Position numbers and translations under genes: made by a program | The notes under the pieces: model-generated | Told to the model about the DNA's origin: nothing | Database searches by the model: none | Seen by the model: only the letters and a program-made list of their open reading frames with translations | Part shown: in pieces, positions 16,134-24,316 of the stretch | How positions within the stretch are numbered: the first letter of the stretch is position 1 | Layout: every line of letters begins with the position of its first letter | Source: Gammaproteobacteria bacterium | GTDB lineage: Bacteria; Pseudomonadota; Gammaproteobacteria; Steroidobacterales; GCA-2729495 | Length of the DNA: 34,099 nucleotides | Assembly (NCBI GenBank): GCA_020853135.1 | Contig: JADYZO010000046.1 | Location: forward strand, 1 to 34,099 | Direction: 5' to 3'

Positions 16134-16164
16134 GAAAAAGAAGGGCGGGCAATGCCCGCCCTTC
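16134..16164 (-). terminator. Rho-independent terminator of the TonB receptor gene
   Basis: A near-perfect 12-base-pair palindrome (16140-16151 and 16153-16164, starting GAAGGGCGGGCA) is followed on the minus strand by TTTTT and a further pyrimidine run. It lies 26 bases after the receptor stop codon and marks the boundary with the six-gene operon. Confidence 0.85.
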
Positions 16165-16189
16165 GGGTTGTACACCCTGGTGCCGCGTC

Positions 16190-18667
16190 CTAGCGGAACT
16201 TCCAGGTGCCCTGCAGCGTGACGTAGCGCGGCGTGGCCACGGAGGCCACATGGGCCCGGCCCACCTGGAAGGCGTGGTTGATCGTCTCCTGGTCGGTGAG
16301 GTTGCGGCCGACCAGCGCCACTTCCCAGCGGTCATCCATGTCGGCCAGGGCCACCCGCAGGTCGATCTTGGTGAACTTGCCCTGCTTGTACAGGGGCGAC
16401 TCGTCCTGCGTGATGAAGTAGTCACCCGAATAGGAGACCGCACTGTTGACCAGCAGGCGCAGCCCCGCGGTGAGCTGGCTGTCCCAGTCGGCGGTCAGCG
16501 TGCCCTCGACCTTCGGGGTCCGCTCCAGCGGCTCGCCGGAAAGATCCCCGTGGCCGTTGGTGCAGCCCGGTACCGCCAAGGTGCCATCTTCCTTGATGAC
16601 CTTGCAGAACGTGTCCTTGTACTCGTCGTACGTCGCATCGACATAGCCCGCATTCAGCCCGAGCGTGAGGTTGTCGGTCGCGCGCCACTGGAGGTCGGTC
16701 TCGATGCCCTCGGTGGTGGCCTGGGCCGCGTTGCGGGTGATGAACCGGATGCCATCGTACTGGGACGACTGCATGTTCTTGTACTTGGTGTGGAACAGGG
16801 CCACGTTCCAGTGCAGGGCGCCGTCGAGGAACTTCATCTTGGCGCCGAGTTCCCAGGCATTCGCCCTCTCCGGCTTGTAGTCCCAGACGCCGTTGTTCTG
16901 CTTCAGCCAGACGCCAGCCTGGATCTGTGCCGGCGTGATGGTCGGCATGCCCGCATACTCCATGGCCCAGGAACTCACGCCGCCGCTGGTGGTGGCGGCA
17001 ACCTGGCTCAGGACGTTGGCGCCGACCGTCTGGTCGTTGGCGATGAACCCGCCGGCCTTGAAGCCCTGGGCATAGGACAGGTAGGTCATGACGTCGTCGG
17101 TCACGTCGTACTGGAAGGTGAGGGAGGGCAGCGTGTAGTGCTCATCCCGGTTGCCATACAGGCTGAACTCCTGGTAGTTGGCGCCGAGCTGCCCCGGGGG
17201 ATTCACCGGCGTCACCGTGTCGGTGACCCGGTTGTACGTGCTGTTCCTGATCCAGGAATGTGCATCCATCGTGTCCTTGCTGAGGCGCAGGCCCAGGATG
17301 GCCCGCAGCTGGTCATCCAGGAAGTGGAAGGTGCCGCTGCCATAGGCCGAATAGGAATTGCCCTCGCCCCGGTAGGAGCGCGGGGTCGCGCCGAAGGTCA
17401 GGCTGTCCAGGTTGGCCGGGTAGGTGTAGAGCTGGCCAAACGACGGCATATAGACGCCGGTCTGTTCGATCTTGGAGTTGTCCTTCGAGTAGTAAAGACC
17501 GACCACGTAGTCGAAGACCCCGCCGGTCGGCGACAGCAGGCGCAGTTCCTGGCTGTACTGGTAATAGTTCTCCATGATCTGGCTGTCGATGGCCAGCACC
17601 GTGGCCGCCGTCGCCGAGGTCCGGCGCTTGAAATCGAAACCCACCGCGCCGGTGATGGATGTCAGCGTGAAGTCACCGAGCTTCCAGTCGACCTGCAACG
17701 CGTAGCTCTCGTTGTCCGTGTTGTCGTACTGGCCATCGGGCCAGATCACCAGGGCTGATGTCTTCCAGTCGAGCTTCTCGACCTTGGAGAACGGCACCCC
17801 GGTCGCCAGCGGGTTGGCGTAAGACGTCCCGGGATTGGCGCCCCAGGCGATCAGCTGGTTCGTGTAGCCGTCGTAGTCGCGCCGGCCCCACTCGGCCTTC
17901 AGCCGCACATGCAGGTTGTCGGTCGGATCCCAGTCGAGGATGCCGCGGACCACATCGGACTTGACGGCATTCTCGTCCTTGCCGGTCGAGGTGTTCTTGA
18001 TGTAGCCGTCCAGGTCCTCGTGCTTGGCGGCGATCCGGAATCCCAGCTTGTCGTTGATCGGGCCGGAAATGATGCCACTGAGGTTGTAGCCGCCCTCCAT
18101 CATCTCCACGCCGGCGCTCACCTCGCCCTGGAGGGCCTTCGTCGGCCCCTTGGAGATGGTGCTGATCGCGCCGGCAATGGTGTTCTTGCCGAAGAGGGCG
18201 CCCTGCGGCCCGCGCACCACTTCGATGCGATCGATGTCGAAGAGCGGGTTCTGGAAGCAGCGCGGGCGGCCGCAGTAGACGCCGTCGGTGAAGGTGCCGA
18301 CCGCGCTCACGAACGAGAGCTGGCTGGCGCCCGAACCGATGCCGCGGATGCGGACCGAATAGCTGCCGAGGGTTTCCTGGATGACCAGGTTCGGCACGTA
18401 GGTCTGGACGTCTTCCAGGCCCTTGAGGGCGAAGTCGGAAATTTCCTTGCCGCCGATGACTCCCACCGAGATCGGCACACTCTGCAGCGTTTCCTCGCGC
18501 TTGGTCGCCGTGACGACGATCTCGCCCAGCGAGCTCGCGGCCTTCTTGTCAGCTGCAGCACCCTGCTCCTGTGCCCGTGCATCGCCCCCCGGCGTCATGC
18601 CCAGCATCAGGGTCGCACACCCCGCAGCCAGCAGGCTGCCCGTTCGCAGAACGAATCCCGTCGTCAT
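16190..18667 (-). CDS. TonB-dependent outer-membrane receptor
   Basis: The 825-residue protein has a signal peptide (about residues 1-33, cleaved near ARA-QEQ), a TonB-box-like stretch EIVVTATKREE and a plug domain with RIRGIG and DIDRIEVVRGPQGALFGKNTIAGAI. A 22-strand barrel of aromatic-rich strands follows, ending ...YVTLQGTWKFR. It belongs to the large non-siderophore group common in organisms that degrade steroids, terpenoids and aromatics; the ligand is unknown. ATG at 18667 has GGGGGAA upstream, which rejects a 24-residue longer reading. It is monocistronic, with its own promoter and terminator, next to the catabolic operon, so uptake of that operon's substrate is a reasonable inference. 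A TFTDGVYCGRPRCFQ loop in the plug contains two cysteines that may form a disulfide. Confidence 0.93.
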   Translation of the reverse strand: MTTGFVLRTGSLLAAGCATLMLGMTPGGDARAQEQGAAADKKAASSLGEIVVTATKREETLQSVPISVGVIGGKEISDFALKGLEDVQTYVPNLVIQETLGSYSVRIRGIGSGASQLSFVSAVGTFTDGVYCGRPRCFQNPLFDIDRIEVVRGPQGALFGKNTIAGAISTISKGPTKALQGEVSAGVEMMEGGYNLSGIISGPINDKLGFRIAAKHEDLDGYIKNTSTGKDENAVKSDVVRGILDWDPTDNLHVRLKAEWGRRDYDGYTNQLIAWGANPGTSYANPLATGVPFSKVEKLDWKTSALVIWPDGQYDNTDNESYALQVDWKLGDFTLTSITGAVGFDFKRRTSATAATVLAIDSQIMENYYQYSQELRLLSPTGGVFDYVVGLYYSKDNSKIEQTGVYMPSFGQLYTYPANLDSLTFGATPRSYRGEGNSYSAYGSGTFHFLDDQLRAILGLRLSKDTMDAHSWIRNSTYNRVTDTVTPVNPPGQLGANYQEFSLYGNRDEHYTLPSLTFQYDVTDDVMTYLSYAQGFKAGGFIANDQTVGANVLSQVAATTSGGVSSWAMEYAGMPTITPAQIQAGVWLKQNNGVWDYKPERANAWELGAKMKFLDGALHWNVALFHTKYKNMQSSQYDGIRFITRNAAQATTEGIETDLQWRATDNLTLGLNAGYVDATYDEYKDTFCKVIKEDGTLAVPGCTNGHGDLSGEPLERTPKVEGTLTADWDSQLTAGLRLLVNSAVSYSGDYFITQDESPLYKQGKFTKIDLRVALADMDDRWEVALVGRNLTDQETINHAFQVGRAHVASVATPRYVTLQGTWKFR

Positions 18668-18730
18668 GCCAGTTCCCCCAGTGTGTTGGCTACGCTCGTC
18701 CAGCCCTTGCGCACGGGCCCCTCTGTCCCG

Positions 18731-18759
18731 ATGTTCCAACAGTCAACCGTATCTGTCAA
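18731..18759 (-). promoter_or_regulatory. Candidate promoter of the TonB receptor with GTCAAC direct repeat
   Basis: On the minus strand a perfect -35 TTGACA (18754-18759) is followed after 17 bases by GAACAT (18731-18736), a weak -10. On the plus strand GTCAAC occurs twice, at 18742-18747 and 18755-18760, in 13-base phase, which could be a regulator site overlapping the promoter. Confidence 0.4.
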
Positions 18760-18920
18760 CAATCCTGCGTATCGGGGTTCGCCTGGAGCGCCCCCCGCAA
18801 CCGTCGGCCTCCCGGGCGCAGGCACGCACAGGGTGGGCCTGGCCGGGCGGGAAGATGAAGGCATACGGACCACGGGAATTCCGGGCAAACTGGGGCCCGG
18901 GTCCGGATGAGGAAGGCACC

Positions 18921-19859
18921 ATGAAAGTCCTGTTCCACCATGACGCCGGCCGGCGCCTGCGTGCCGAGGTGGCGGCGCTGGCCGACGCCGGGCTCACCCT
19001 CGTCTACTGCCCGGAGGGCCCGGAAGAACCATTGTTCAGCGAACTTCACGATGCCGAGGTGCTCTGGCACGTGCTGTGGCCGGTGACGGCGGCGGTCATC
19101 GCCCGGGCACCGAAGCTGCGGCTGATCCAGAAGATCGGCGTGGGCGTCAACACCATCGACATCGAGGCGGCGCAACGCCGCGGCATCGCCGTGTGCAACA
19201 TGCCCGGCACGAACAGCCGTGCGGTTGCCGAGATGGCACTGCTGCTCATGCTCAATACGCTGCGGCGCCAGCACAGCGTCGAGCAGGCGCTGCGCAACGG
19301 CCGCTGGGTGCTGGATGAGGCCACACGGGAATCGCTGGGCGAGCTGGCCGGCCGCACCGTCGGCCTCGTCGGGTTCGGCGCCGTGCCGGGCATCCTGGCG
19401 CCGATCCTCGCGGCCATGGGCGCCCGCGTCGTCTACACGGACACTGCGCCGAAGGCCGTGCCCTGGGAATACCTGCCGCTGGAGCGCCTGCTCGGCGAGG
19501 CCGACATCGTCACGCTGCATGTGCCGCTCACCGATGCCACCACGCGCCTCATCGACCGCCAGCGCATCGCCCGCATGAAGCCCGGCGCAATCCTGATCAA
19601 TACCGCCCGGGGCGGCCTCGTCGACGAAGGCGCGTTGCACGAGGCACTGGCAACCGGCCGGCTCGGGGGCGCCGGCCTCGACGTGTTCGCCGAGGAACCG
19701 GTCAGCGCCGGCAATCCACTGTTTCAGCTGCCCAACGTCACGGTGTCGCCACACGTCGCCTGGCTGACGCTGGACACCTGGAAGCGCAGCATCGCCGCCG
19801 CGCTGGGCAACGTGCGGGCCCTGCGCGCGGGGACGCCGCTCAGCAACCGCGTCGCGTAG
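18921..19859 (+). CDS. D-2-hydroxyacid dehydrogenase (NAD-binding)
   Basis: The 312-residue protein belongs to the D-isomer 2-hydroxyacid dehydrogenase family (phosphoglycerate/hydroxypyruvate type). Catalytic residues are visible: Arg in NTARGGLVDE, Glu in LDVFAEEPV and His in VSPHVAW. The dinucleotide motif reads VGFGAVPG, with Pro in place of the third glycine of GxGxxG. The acidic residue after beta2 (VVYTDTAP) favours NAD over NADP. ATG at 18921 has GAGGAAGG upstream, so a long upstream extension in the frame is rejected. It is divergent from the TonB receptor and separated from the next gene by 204 bases. Physiologically it interconverts a 2-hydroxy acid and a 2-keto acid; the substrate is unknown. 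Confidence 0.9.
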   Translation: MKVLFHHDAGRRLRAEVAALADAGLTLVYCPEGPEEPLFSELHDAEVLWHVLWPVTAAVIARAPKLRLIQKIGVGVNTIDIEAAQRRGIAVCNMPGTNSRAVAEMALLLMLNTLRRQHSVEQALRNGRWVLDEATRESLGELAGRTVGLVGFGAVPGILAPILAAMGARVVYTDTAPKAVPWEYLPLERLLGEADIVTLHVPLTDATTRLIDRQRIARMKPGAILINTARGGLVDEGALHEALATGRLGGAGLDVFAEEPVSAGNPLFQLPNVTVSPHVAWLTLDTWKRSIAAALGNVRALRAGTPLSNRVA

Positions 19860-19997
19860 GCGCGGCGGGCCCGGACGGCGCGGGCGGCCCGGCTGCTGTG
19901 GCTTGCATGCAACAGCTGGGCGCGGCGGCAGAGCCGGCTGGGCAGCGGGCCATCCTGGCGGCAGGGCAGGGGCAGCCGGCCCAATTAGACAACAAGG

Positions 19998-20025
19998 TTG
20001 ACATTCTGGCAGAATCCTGCACAAT
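19998..20025 (+). promoter_or_regulatory. Candidate sigma-70 promoter of VOC protein 1
   Basis: A perfect -35 TTGACA (19998-20003) and a -10-like CACAAT (20020-20025, four of six matches) are 16 bases apart. The VOC gene starts at 20064, leaving room for a leader of about 30 bases with AGGAG at 20050-20054. Confidence 0.45.
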
Positions 20026-20063
20026 CAGCTGCGACCGACAATCACCTACAGGAGCAGCTTCCG

Positions 20064-20633
20064 ATGAGCCCCACAGCCATGACCCGCGCAACTGCACCAA
20101 AGATCCTGCATACGCACCACACCGCCTTCCGGTGCTTCGACGCCGAGGAAACCCGCAAATTCTGGGAGGACGTCATGGGCCTCGAGCTGGCCGCCGCGCT
20201 GTCCTTCGACCATATCTCCGGGACGAACACCAAGCTCGACTACATGCACCTGTTCTTCAAGCTGGGCGACGGCAACTTCATCGCCTTCTTCGACGTGCCG
20301 GACCACATGCGCCCGGACCTGTTCAAGCGCCGCAGCGGTCTCTACCACCACATCGCCATGGAAGTGGCCACCGAGGCCGAACTGGAGGCCTTCGAGAAGC
20401 GCTGGCGTGATGCCGGTCTCGAGGTCACCAGCGACCTGGACCACAGCTTCGTGCGTTCGATCTACACCTATGATCCGAACGGCGTCCAGACGGAGATCCT
20501 CTGGAAGTCGCCCCAGTACAAGGCAATCCTCACCAAGGCCACGGCTGCGGTGCCCAAGGACATGAAGGACTGGACCGAGAAGACCCGCGCCAAGAAGGAC
20601 GCCTACCGCAAGCAGCACCCCGCCCACGCGTAA
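20064..20633 (+). CDS. VOC-superfamily metalloenzyme 1 (glyoxalase/extradiol dioxygenase fold)
   Basis: The 189-residue protein has paired beta-alpha-beta-beta-beta modules of the vicinal oxygen chelate fold. Likely metal ligands are H19 (HTHHTAFRC), H96 (LYHHIAMEV) and E144 (DPNGVQTEIL), the 2-His-1-Glu set. The phrase YTYDPNGVQ is typical of the second module in extradiol-dioxygenase-like and glyoxalase-like members. The C-terminal 30 residues are Lys-rich. ATG at 20064 follows CAGGAGCAG, rejecting a start 22 codons earlier inside the promoter. It is homologous to the VOC protein encoded convergently at 20743. Ring cleavage of a catechol-like product of the Rieske enzymes is possible; lyase, isomerase or other VOC chemistry is equally allowed. 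Confidence 0.88.
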   Translation: MSPTAMTRATAPKILHTHHTAFRCFDAEETRKFWEDVMGLELAAALSFDHISGTNTKLDYMHLFFKLGDGNFIAFFDVPDHMRPDLFKRRSGLYHHIAMEVATEAELEAFEKRWRDAGLEVTSDLDHSFVRSIYTYDPNGVQTEILWKSPQYKAILTKATAAVPKDMKDWTEKTRAKKDAYRKQHPAHA

Positions 20634-20734
20634 CGGGCAGGGCCGCGCGCGGCCCAGCGGCTGCGCCACGGATCCATCAGGAGTCCCGGTCGCCGATGGG
20701 CCTGCGCCCGCCGGCGGCCGGGATCGCTGTCCCG

Positions 20735-20755
20735 GCGGCCGGCTATGCCGGCCGC
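20735..20755. terminator. GC-rich hairpin at the VOC gene junction
   Basis: A perfect 9-base-pair stem (GCGGCCGGC / GCCGGCCGC) with a TAT loop lies between the convergent VOC genes and overlaps the stop codon of VOC protein 2. A second 6-base-pair stem (CCGGGA / TCCCGG) lies at 20718-20735. No T tract follows on either strand, so intrinsic termination is doubtful. Confidence 0.3.
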
Positions 20756-21327
20756 GGTGGCCGGCGGCTGCGGCGGTCGATGGCGGCCGCACCGAACCGC
20801 CGCTCCTTCATCGCCCGCATCCTGTGCGCCCAGCCAGCCAGGCTGGTACGCGCCCGGGCGGGATTGGACATCTCCTCCTCCCAGGCTCCGGTGCGGAAGG
20901 TCAACTCGACCTGCAGGCCGTTCGGGTCGTACATGTAGACCGACTTCACGAAGCCGTGGTCGATCGGCCCCAGGCAGCTCACGCCGGCATCATTGATGCG
21001 CTTCTGCCAGCCGAGCAACGCCGCCTCGTCAGGCACCTCGAGCGCCAGGTGGCGGTCGAAACTCTCCGCGCGCGCGAACTTGGCCTCGTCGGCCGTCTCC
21101 GGCTGGTCGAAGAAGGCGATCGTCTCGCCATTCCCCAGCTGGAAGAACAGGTGCATGTAGGGAATGTGGTCACCGGTGCCCGGCACCTCCTCGAAGACCG
21201 GCGCCGTGACGAGCGGAAGACCCAGCACGTCCTCATAGAACCAGCGCGTCTGCTCGGCATCCCGGCAGCGGTAGGCGACGTGGTTGATGCCGCTCGGGCG
21301 CGGCAGGCTGCTTGGCGTCTTTTCCAT
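20743..21327 (-). CDS. VOC-superfamily metalloenzyme 2
   Basis: The 194-residue protein is a paralogue of the VOC protein on the opposite strand: GINHVAYRCRDAE, PYMHLFFQLGNGETIAFFD and KSVYMYDPNGLQVEL line up along the whole length. The likely metal ligands are the His in INHVAY, the His in FDRHLALEV and the Glu in LQVEL. The C-terminus is Arg/Pro-rich (IDRRSRRPPRPA) and is encoded in a hairpin-rich stretch. ATG at 21327 has GGAGAGGA upstream. It lies 32 bases downstream of an acyl-CoA synthetase gene on the same strand, so the two are probably co-transcribed. Activity is unassigned; glyoxalase-like or dioxygenase-like roles are open. Confidence 0.88.
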   Translation of the reverse strand: MEKTPSSLPRPSGINHVAYRCRDAEQTRWFYEDVLGLPLVTAPVFEEVPGTGDHIPYMHLFFQLGNGETIAFFDQPETADEAKFARAESFDRHLALEVPDEAALLGWQKRINDAGVSCLGPIDHGFVKSVYMYDPNGLQVELTFRTGAWEEEMSNPARARTSLAGWAHRMRAMKERRFGAAAIDRRSRRPPRPA

Positions 21328-21359
21328 GGATCCTCTCCGGTCGGTCTGCGTCAACAGGC

Positions 21360-22913
21360 TCAGATCCGGCGTGGGCGGCCCGCCCAGTGCGGCTCGCGGA
21401 GCTGCGCCTTGAGTATCTTGCCCGCCGCATTCATCGGCAGCGGCTGCGTGCGGATCTCCACCGAGCGCGGGCACTTGTAGCCGGCGATGCGCTCGTGGCA
21501 GAACGCCATGATATCGGCTGCGGTGGCCGTGGCACCATCATGCAACGCGACGATGGCATGCACCCCCTCGCCCCACTGCTCGCTCGGGATGCCGATCACC
21601 GCGCACTGGGCCACCGCGGGATGGCGCGAGACGATGGCCTCGACCTCCGTCGAATAGACGTTCTCCCCGCCGGAAATGATCATGTCCTTGATCCGGTCGG
21701 TGATATAGACGAAGCCGCCGCCGTCCATGTAGCCCGCATCGCCGGTGTGCAGCCAGCCATCGCGGATGACCTCCCGCGTCAGCGCCGGGTTCTTCCAGTA
21801 GCCCTTCATGACGATGGGCCCGCGGATCACGATCTCGCCGACGGCGCCCCGCTCCACGTCGCGGCCGGCGTCGTCCACGATCCGCACCTCGCAGGTCGCC
21901 ACCGGGCGGCCCGCCGCGCGGGTCAGCCCGGCATCGACGGCTTCCTGGCTGTGGTGCTCGGGGCCGAGATACAGCGGCCCGGGCGCCTCGGTCATGCCAT
22001 AGGCCTGGGCGAACCGCAGTTGCGGATAGCGTCGGCGCGCCTCCTCGAGGACGCGCGGCGGCATGGGCGAGGCGGCATATCCGAGCATCCGCAGGCTGTC
22101 CAGCCGGCAGGCGCCGGCATCCGGGTGGAAGAGCATGCGTTCGAACATCGCCGGCACCGACAGGCAGCAGGTCACCCGGTGCTCGTCGATGGCGCGCAGT
22201 GCTTCCCCGGGATCGAACTTCGGCAGGATCACGTGGGTGCCGGCCACCGCCGTCGTCGCCAGCACGCCGATGCAGGAGAGGTGGAACATCGGCGTGACGT
22301 GCAGGTGCACGAGCGTCGTGTCCACGCGCTCCGAGATCATGAAGGTGATGATGAAGTGGAACAGGTTGTCATGCGTGAGCATGACGCCCTTCGGCACGCC
22401 GGTCGTGCCGCCGGTGTAGAAGATCGCCGCGACATCATCCCCGCCGCGCCGTTCATCCGGCAACGACGCGGCGGCAGCCACCGCCGCCGTGTACGCCATG
22501 ACGCCGGCCAGCGCGGATCGCTCGCCATCCATGACGACGAGGTGGCGCAGGCGGGGGATGCGCGCACGCAGCTCGCCGGCCAGCTCGCGGAACTGCTCCT
22601 CGAAGAGGAGGATGTCGGCCTCCGCGTGGTCGACGATGTAGGCCAGCTCCGCGATCTGCAGGCGGAAGTTGAGGGGCAGGAGCACGCCACCGGCCCAGGG
22701 CACCGCGTACAGGCACTCGACGAAGCGCTCGCTGTTCATCGACAGGATGGCGACCTTGCTGTCCTGCCCGACGCCCAGCTGCCGGAGCATGCCGGCCGCG
22801 CGGGCGACGGCCGCGTGGAATTCGCGCCAGGACCGGCGCACCGGGCCGGCGATGATCGCCAGCCCGTCCGGGTTGACCTGGATGGCGCGGTGTACGCTCT
22901 GGGTCAGTTCCAT
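21360..22913 (-). CDS. Acyl-CoA synthetase (AMP-binding) 3
   Basis: The 517-residue adenylate-forming ligase has the P-loop IFYTGGTTGVPKG, YGMTEAPG, TGDAGYMDGGGFV, the hinge DRIKDMIISGGENVY and the catalytic lysine in NAAGKILK. It resembles long-chain and aryl acyl-CoA ligases. I prefer ATG at 22913 (MELTQSVHRA), 11 codons inside the longest frame, since ligases of this type begin close to that point; the Shine-Dalgarno sequence is weak. It follows the hydrolase by 52 bases and precedes VOC protein 2 by 32, forming a three-gene run. Together with the two ligases in the 8.8-16.1 kb operon this makes three different CoA ligases in the window. Confidence 0.9.
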   Translation of the reverse strand: MELTQSVHRAIQVNPDGLAIIAGPVRRSWREFHAAVARAAGMLRQLGVGQDSKVAILSMNSERFVECLYAVPWAGGVLLPLNFRLQIAELAYIVDHAEADILLFEEQFRELAGELRARIPRLRHLVVMDGERSALAGVMAYTAAVAAAASLPDERRGGDDVAAIFYTGGTTGVPKGVMLTHDNLFHFIITFMISERVDTTLVHLHVTPMFHLSCIGVLATTAVAGTHVILPKFDPGEALRAIDEHRVTCCLSVPAMFERMLFHPDAGACRLDSLRMLGYAASPMPPRVLEEARRRYPQLRFAQAYGMTEAPGPLYLGPEHHSQEAVDAGLTRAAGRPVATCEVRIVDDAGRDVERGAVGEIVIRGPIVMKGYWKNPALTREVIRDGWLHTGDAGYMDGGGFVYITDRIKDMIISGGENVYSTEVEAIVSRHPAVAQCAVIGIPSEQWGEGVHAIVALHDGATATAADIMAFCHERIAGYKCPRSVEIRTQPLPMNAAGKILKAQLREPHWAGRPRRI

Positions 22914-22965
22914 GTGCCGATCCGCATGCCACCGGGCGCCCGGCAACGCCGGCGCGTCAGCCCCG

Positions 22966-24141
22966 TCAGCCGAGGAACCGGTTGCGTGCCATCCACTCGA
23001 TGCACACCCGCGCTCCCTCGTCGGCCTTGTCGGGCTGGTTGAAGTAGTAGTGGTTGGCGCCCTTGATCGTCACCAGTTCCTTGTTGGTATGGCGGATCGA
23101 GTCATAGAGGATCTGGTTGTGGCTGGGCGGGCAGCCGTCATCCGCGGAGTTGGCGATGATCAGCACCGGCACCTTGATGCGCGCCGCGCACTTCGGCCCG
23201 TTGGCGTTGGCATCGTCGTAGCTCCACTGCGACAGCCAGCTGCGCAGCGAGCTGAACCGCGCCAGCCCGATCGGGCTCATGTTGACGATGTGCGGCTCGC
23301 CGAGGAAGCACCAGCGCGGCTTGCGGTCATTGGCATCGAGCGAGGGATCGAGCCAGCGCGGGTCGGCCATCGTGCCCTGCACGACGAAGGACAGCTCCTG
23401 GTTGGCCATGCCCTTCGATCGGTAGTCCTCCAGCACGCCGCGTACCCAGGCGGTGATGCGCCGGTTGCGCGCGATCTGCGCGGCGCGGTAGCGGGCGAGG
23501 AACTCCGGATCATAGGGCGGTTGCGGACCCTGGGGGTCATAGATGTCCAGCGAGCGGTCGCGACGGGTGAAGTCGCGCTCGTCGGTGATCGCCGGATCCA
23601 GCCACTCGGTGAAGGTGAGGTTGCGGGCCATGTGCGCCGCCAGCAGCATCACGCCATCGACCGGGAGCAGGTTCTGCGCGGTGAGGTCCGGCGGTTCCCC
23701 GGCCGGCGTGCAGCTGACCCGCGGATCCTCGGCTTCCGCCTGGTAGAACAGCGACAGCGAGCCGCCACCGCTCCAGCCCCCGAGCAGGATCCTGTCGTAG
23801 CCCAGCCGTTCCTTCGCATCCCGCACGCAGGCCGCCAGGTCGAGCACGACCTTTTCCATGATCAGCGCGTAGTCCACGCCGCGGTAGCGGCTGCTGCAGA
23901 CGATGACGTCCACGCCCGCCCTGGCGAGGGCGATCGGCATCGGCAGGTACTGCCCGCCACCGATCGGGTGCATGAAGATCACCACGGTCTTCGAGTTCAC
24001 GCCGCGCGGCTTGAGCAGGTGCGCCTCCAGCACGACGCGGCCGATCTCGCCTGCATAGGTGTCCTTGAACCCGGCCTTCTCCAGGAACCTGATCAGGTAA
24101 GGGATCCGGTCGTACTGCAATTCCTGACGCGCTTCGGCCAT
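22966..24141 (-). CDS. Alpha/beta hydrolase
   Basis: The 391-residue protein has an alpha/beta hydrolase fold: an oxyanion-region HPIGGG at 58-63, nucleophile S124 in GGWSGGG, a likely acid Asp in NSADDGCPP near residue 337 and the catalytic His in KGANHYYF near 361. A cap of about 180 residues lies between the nucleophile and the acid. The nucleophile elbow G-W-S-G-G differs from lipase-like GxSxG only in the following glycines. Ester, thioester or C-C bond hydrolysis is possible; a meta-cleavage product hydrolase is less likely because those are shorter, near 280 residues. ATG at 24141 has GGGGGAG upstream. It leads the hydrolase-ligase-VOC run. An AT-rich patch with TATTTA (24197-24202) upstream may hold its promoter. 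Confidence 0.87.
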   Translation of the reverse strand: MAEARQELQYDRIPYLIRFLEKAGFKDTYAGEIGRVVLEAHLLKPRGVNSKTVVIFMHPIGGGQYLPMPIALARAGVDVIVCSSRYRGVDYALIMEKVVLDLAACVRDAKERLGYDRILLGGWSGGGSLSLFYQAEAEDPRVSCTPAGEPPDLTAQNLLPVDGVMLLAAHMARNLTFTEWLDPAITDERDFTRRDRSLDIYDPQGPQPPYDPEFLARYRAAQIARNRRITAWVRGVLEDYRSKGMANQELSFVVQGTMADPRWLDPSLDANDRKPRWCFLGEPHIVNMSPIGLARFSSLRSWLSQWSYDDANANGPKCAARIKVPVLIIANSADDGCPPSHNQILYDSIRHTNKELVTIKGANHYYFNQPDKADEGARVCIEWMARNRFLG

Positions 24142-24316
24142 GGTGCTCCCCCAGTCGTCGAGCGGCGCGGCCCGGACACCCCGGGCCGCAGGATCGTAAA
24201 TAAGACTGACAGACTCTAGTCGATGCCCGGCGCTGCTGGCAATGCGCGTGGCTGGCGGCCGGCCTCACGCGGCACGGCATTTGCGCCCGGTGCCAGGACA
24301 GCCCCCCCGGGGCGGC

